A stretch of DNA of 64,000 nt, taken from an uncultured Propionibacteriaceae bacterium. GTDB lineage: Bacteria > Actinomycetota > Actinomycetes > Propionibacteriales > Propionibacteriaceae. Both the position numbers and the translations under genes were made by a program. Of this stretch, positions 61,143-64,000 are shown one piece after another. The notes beneath the pieces were generated by a model that saw only the letters and a list, made by a program, of their open reading frames with translations, made no database searches and was not told the origin of the DNA. The stretch lies in the NCBI GenBank assembly GCA_937926975.1, contig CALBCJ010000006.1, positions 1 to 64,000 on the forward strand. Direction: 5' to 3'. Each line of letters starts with the position of its first letter. Position 1 is the first letter of the stretch.

Positions 61143-62105
61143 TCAGCCGATGGCCGACAGCGCCGCCCGCAGTGCGTCCGCCGAGCGCTGGAGCTGGGCG
61201 ACCTCGTTGTCGTCCATGGGGACGTCGACGACTCGGTCCAGGCCGGTCCGGGACACCACACTCGGCACTGAGAGCGCCACCTCGCGGATCCCGCGGTAGT
61301 CGTTCAGCACGCTGGACAGGGGCAGCATCCGGGGCACGCTCGAGTGCAGAGCCTCCGTCAGCCGGGCGCCTGTGAGCCCGATCGCGTAGTTGGTTGCACC
61401 CTTGCCCTCGATCACCTTGTACGCGGCGTGCATGGCCTGGTCTGCCAGGTCGTCGAGCACCTCGGGCGTGAACACCTGGCGCCCCTCGGTGTCGCACCAG
61501 TCGCGGATCGGAACCTGGCCGATCGTGGCGGTGGACCAGACCGGGAACTCGGTGTCGCCGTGCTCGCCCATGATGGTGGCGTGGACGTTGCTCAGCGTGA
61601 CCTGGGCCTTCTGGGCGATGCCCCAGCGGAGCCGGGCGGTGTCGAGCATGGTGCCGGTGGAGAAGCAGCGCTGGCTGGGCAGGCCGGAGATCTGCTGAGC
61701 CACTACCGTGAGCACGTCGCAGGGGTTGGTGACGAGCACGTAGATGGCGTCGGGGGCCTGCTCCAGCAGCTGCGGCATCAGTGACCTGAGGATGCTGGCG
61801 TTGGTGGCTGCCAGGTCGAGCCGGGACTGGCCGGGCTTCTGCTTGGCGCCGGCGGTGATGATCACCACTGAGCTGTCGCGGACCACCTCAATGTCACCGC
61901 CGCCGGTGACGATGCTGGTGGGGGAGAACTGGCTGCCGTGCTGAAGGTCGGCTACCTCGGCCTCAGCCTTGGTGCCGTTGAGGTCATACAGGGCGATCTC
62001 ACTGGCCGAGCCGCGGATCAGGGCAGCGTAGGCGAGTGAGGAGCCGACGGCTCCAGCGCCGATGACGGAGAGCTTGGAGCGCAAGGACGATGCGGTCTGA
62101 GTCAT
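61143..62105 (-). CDS. ldh: L-lactate dehydrogenase
   Basis: 320-aa NAD-dependent LDH reducing pyruvate to L-lactate. Cofactor loop GAGAVGSSLAY (about 16-26) with acidic YDLN (NAD rather than NADP), mobile loop GAKQKPGQSR whose Gln89 marks lactate rather than malate specificity, DTARLR (Arg158 region) and catalytic His182 in GEHGDTEF. ATG at 62105. Upstream riboswitch-operon genes are transcribed separately. Confidence 0.96.
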   Translation of the reverse strand: MTQTASSLRSKLSVIGAGAVGSSLAYAALIRGSASEIALYDLNGTKAEAEVADLQHGSQFSPTSIVTGGGDIEVVRDSSVVIITAGAKQKPGQSRLDLAATNASILRSLMPQLLEQAPDAIYVLVTNPCDVLTVVAQQISGLPSQRCFSTGTMLDTARLRWGIAQKAQVTLSNVHATIMGEHGDTEFPVWSTATIGQVPIRDWCDTEGRQVFTPEVLDDLADQAMHAAYKVIEGKGATNYAIGLTGARLTEALHSSVPRMLPLSSVLNDYRGIREVALSVPSVVSRTGLDRVVDVPMDDNEVAQLQRSADALRAALSAIG

Positions 62106-62304
62106 GAGTCATTCCATACGGCAACCAGGTTCGCAGAGCAAGTCCTGGCGGCAGCACGCTGAACAGTGTGGTCGGGGGCCTGGTGCTGGATCGAGGACGA
62201 ACCTCAGTGCATCTACCTCGGCGCTGAACCCGGAGGCTCAGGGCGAGCTGACGGTACCTGCACCGCGGGGGACTACCTGGTTCTGGAGACGGGAGCTCGA
62301 GTGG

Positions 62305-62310
62305 TAGCGT
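62305..62310 (+). promoter_or_regulatory. -10 box, leaderless promoter of vapB
   Basis: TAGCGT, 6 nt before the ATG at 62317. Confidence 0.5.
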
Positions 62311-62316
62311 CTTTCC

Positions 62317-62556
62317 ATGGAGGTGGCTGTCGATTCCGCAGGGCGGGTCTTGCTGCCCAAGAGCATTCGTGACGCGTTGGGACTGGTGCCCGGGTCGAGG
62401 GTGGATGTCTCGGTGCATGGGAACGGGGTGCAGATCACGCCCGGAGGTCGTACCGCCCGTCTGGAACGGGGCGCTGACGGTCGCCTGGTCTCTCATGCCG
62501 AGACGGTGGTCACTGACGAACAGGTGTTCGCGCTGATCGACTCGGGCCGACGGTGA
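62317..62556 (+). CDS. AbrB/MazE-type antitoxin of VapBC
   Basis: 79-aa antitoxin. The N-terminal AbrB swapped-hairpin reads VAVDSAGRVLLPKSIRDALG then PGSRVDVSVHGNGVQITP; the C-terminal SHAETVVTDEQVFALIDSGR is the toxin-binding tail. Leaderless ATG at 62317. It overlaps the toxin start by 4 nt (GTGA). Confidence 0.9.
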   Translation: MEVAVDSAGRVLLPKSIRDALGLVPGSRVDVSVHGNGVQITPGGRTARLERGADGRLVSHAETVVTDEQVFALIDSGRR

Positions 62557-62939
62557 CAGACGGATCGCGCTGGGCTGTCGACACCAGCGTGGCCGTTGCG
62601 CTCCTCGTGGCTTCGCACGAGGCGCACCGGGCGGTCCAGCAGTGGGCGACTGGTCGGTCCCTGTGTCTGAGTGGGCATGCCCTGGTCGAGACCTACTCCG
62701 TGCTGACTCGCCTGCCCGGTGATGCGCGGGTGAGCCCTTCGGACGCGGTGGCGCTGATCGACGAGAACTTCGTCGGGAGCCTGATCCTTCCAGCTGATGT
62801 GGCCGTCGAGGTTCATCGGAAGATGGCTCACCTCGGGATCACCGGAGGAGCGACGTACGACGCCTTGGTTGCGATGGCTGCCCGCCGGGCTGGTCTGGTG
62901 CTCGCGACCCGGGATGCACGTCCGCGGAGCTCTGGATGA
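62553..62939 (+). CDS. VapC PIN-domain toxin with altered C-terminus
   Basis: 128-aa PIN ribonuclease. All four metal-binding acids are visible: Asp10 (AVDTSVA), Glu46 (ALVETYS), Asp103 (TYDALVA) and Asp121 (ATRDAR). After TRDAR, homologues continue with a final strand and helix, but here the frame reads PRSSG and stops, because the sequence runs into a HigA fragment in another frame (see next entry). The catalytic centre is intact; the missing end may weaken folding. GTG start at 62553. Confidence 0.85.
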   Translation: MTDGSRWAVDTSVAVALLVASHEAHRAVQQWATGRSLCLSGHALVETYSVLTRLPGDARVSPSDAVALIDENFVGSLILPADVAVEVHRKMAHLGITGGATYDALVAMAARRAGLVLATRDARPRSSG

Positions 62940-62983
62940 ACCTCCAGACCAGCTACGAGCTGCGGGTGCAGCGCCGCGCGACA
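62918..62983 (+). pseudogene. HigA C-terminal fragment fused to vapC end
   Basis: In the +1 frame relative to vapC, TSAELWMNLQTSYELRVQRR matches the C-terminus of HigA antitoxins (FGTS-EFW-NLQ--YDLRVA). The join falls at about 62918-62925, just after vapC codon 122. No HigA N-terminus is present. Confidence 0.55.
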
Positions 62984-63002
62984 GGGGACTCGCTGGAGCT
63001 GA

Positions 63003-63034
63003 TCGCTCCGCCCCAGGTGCCTGAGGCGGAGCGA
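63003..63034. terminator. 10-bp hairpin between TA remnant and alcohol dehydrogenase
   Basis: TCGCTCCGCC-N12-GGCGGAGCGA, perfect 10-bp stem between convergent genes, 8 nt past the dehydrogenase stop. Confidence 0.6.
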
Positions 63035-63042
63035 CCGGACGG

Positions 63043-64000
63043 TCAGACCTCCAGCAGCACCTTGATCTCGCGGCGCTCGTCCATGGCCCGGTACGCCTCG
63101 GCGGCGTCGGCGAGCGGGAGCCGCTTGGTGAACACCTTGCCCGGGTGGATCTCGCCGGCCTGGATCCGCTGGATCAGCTCGGGCAGGAAGCGGCGTACGG
63201 GGGCTGGGCCGCCTTCCAGGTGGACCTCGTGGAAGAAGAGCTTCAGTCCGTCGATGGTCTGGTCGTGGGAGACACCGACGAAACCGACGTAGCCTCCGGG
63301 CCGGACCGAGGCGAGGGCCTGGTCCATCGACTCCTGGGTGCCGACCGCCTCGCAGACGCCGTGCGCGCCGTACCCGCCGGTCAGCTCCTTGACCTTGGCG
63401 GCGCCCTCCTCGCCGCGCTCGGCGATGATCACGTCGGCGCCGAACTCCCGCGCCAGAGCGGCCCGGTCCTCGTGGCGGGAGAAGCAGATCACCTGGTCAG
63501 CGCCGAGGGTCTTGGCGGCCAGGACCGCGCACAGGCCGACTGCTCCGTCCCCGACCACGGCGATCGTCTTGCCGGGCCCGGCCTGGGCGGCGACCGCCGC
63601 GTACCAGCCGGTGCCGAGGACGTCAGAGGCGGCGAGGTAGGAGGCCAGCAGGTCGGGGTCGTCAGGCTGCCCGCCGGGCACCCGGACCAGGGAGCCGTCA
63701 GCCAGCTCGACCCGCATGTACTGGGCCTGGCTGCCGGTGTAGACGCCCGCGTTCGCACAGCGCGACGGGTAGCCCGCCTCGCAGATCTCGCAGGTGCCGT
63801 CCGACAGCATGAAGGAGCCGATGACGAAGTCGCCCAGGTCCACGGTGGCCACCTCGTCGCCCTTCTCGACGACGGTGCCGATGTACTCGTGGCCCATGGC
63901 CTGGTGGTCGACCGGCTGAAGCCCCCGGTAGGGCCACAGGTCAGAGCCACAGACGCAGGCAGCAGCCAGCCGAAGGACGACGTCGGTGGGCTTGGCGACC
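63043..64000 (-). CDS. zinc-dependent alcohol dehydrogenase (5'-truncated by window edge)
   Basis: At least 318 codons of a medium-chain dehydrogenase; the frame is open to the window end, so the true start lies outside. Visible: catalytic zinc CVCGSDLWPYRG and GHEYIGTVVE, structural-zinc lobe CEICEAGYPSRC with three of the usual four Cys, NAD(P)-binding VVGDGAVGLCAVLAA, and a C-terminus RREIKVLLEV. The substrate is unknown. It is convergent with the VapC/HigA remnant. Confidence 0.9.
   Translation of the reverse strand, partial: VAKPTDVVLRLAAACVCGSDLWPYRGLQPVDHQAMGHEYIGTVVEKGDEVATVDLGDFVIGSFMLSDGTCEICEAGYPSRCANAGVYTGSQAQYMRVELADGSLVRVPGGQPDDPDLLASYLAASDVLGTGWYAAVAAQAGPGKTIAVVGDGAVGLCAVLAAKTLGADQVICFSRHEDRAALAREFGADVIIAERGEEGAAKVKELTGGYGAHGVCEAVGTQESMDQALASVRPGGYVGFVGVSHDQTIDGLKLFFHEVHLEGGPAPVRRFLPELIQRIQAGEIHPGKVFTKRLPLADAAEAYRAMDERREIKVLLEV

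Overview
The window is chromosomal DNA of a very GC-rich Gram-positive actinobacterium. Evidence: G/C-ended codons almost throughout, a mycothiol S-conjugate amidase (mca; mycothiol is an actinobacterial thiol), eukaryote-like Ser/Thr kinases with one membrane segment, the guaB-guaB3 pair, and a gene block in the same order as greA-mca-Rv1084-Rv1085c-Rv1086 of Mycobacterium tuberculosis. An L-lactate dehydrogenase and B12 uptake fit a Propionibacteriales-like organism, but the genus cannot be fixed from sequence alone. No rRNA, tRNA, prophage or CRISPR-cas locus was found.

Layout. 0-8.7 kb: IS630-type fragment, a Ser/Thr kinase divergent from an RDD membrane protein, 4-alpha-glucanotransferase (malQ), a nucleoside phosphorylase, and a sugar ABC importer lacking its ATPase. 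8.7-14.6 kb: SNF2-helicase remnant, guaB-guaB3-chorismate mutase operon, a GntR(YtrA)-ABC-permease module, and a purine-type phosphoribosyltransferase. 14.7-17.5 kb: a complete ECF importer (S, T and fused A1A2) behind a DtxR/IdeR-like iron box. 17.7-28.1 kb: ung, MFS exporter, a DUF4097-like/DUF2089 pair, greA, mca, membrane protein, DUF255 protein, hemolysin-III protein, cis-prenyltransferase and an SDR. 28.1-38.2 kb: an M23 peptidase with foreign codon use, an ABC-2 exporter plus NarL-type two-component operon, polysaccharide deacetylase, GH31 glucosidase/xylosidase and a MatC-type carrier. 39-49.9 kb: DUF805 protein, spermidine-synthase-like protein, xseA-xseB-kinase, small membrane proteins, ilvA, rmuC, and a DUF1963-M18 aminopeptidase pair. 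49.9-56.6 kb: LLM oxidoreductase, secreted lipoprotein hydrolase, a frameshifted giant repeat protein and ychF. 56.6-64 kb: a graveyard of toxin-antitoxin modules (HigBA remnant, MazEF-like, VapBC fused to a HigA fragment) around a cobalamin-riboswitch-controlled btuCDF operon and ldh, ending in a zinc alcohol dehydrogenase cut by the window edge.

Functional themes: alpha-glucan and oligosaccharide use (malQ, importer, GH31), purine metabolism (guaB, guaB3, phosphoribosyltransferase, phosphorylase), metal/cofactor import under metal or B12 control (ECF, btuCDF), and envelope sensing (two kinases, two-component system, YtrA module). Two genome-scale signals stand out: many genes have a TANNNT -10 box exactly 6-7 nt before the start codon (leaderless mRNAs), and the hexamer CGTACG is enriched in all three reading frames.
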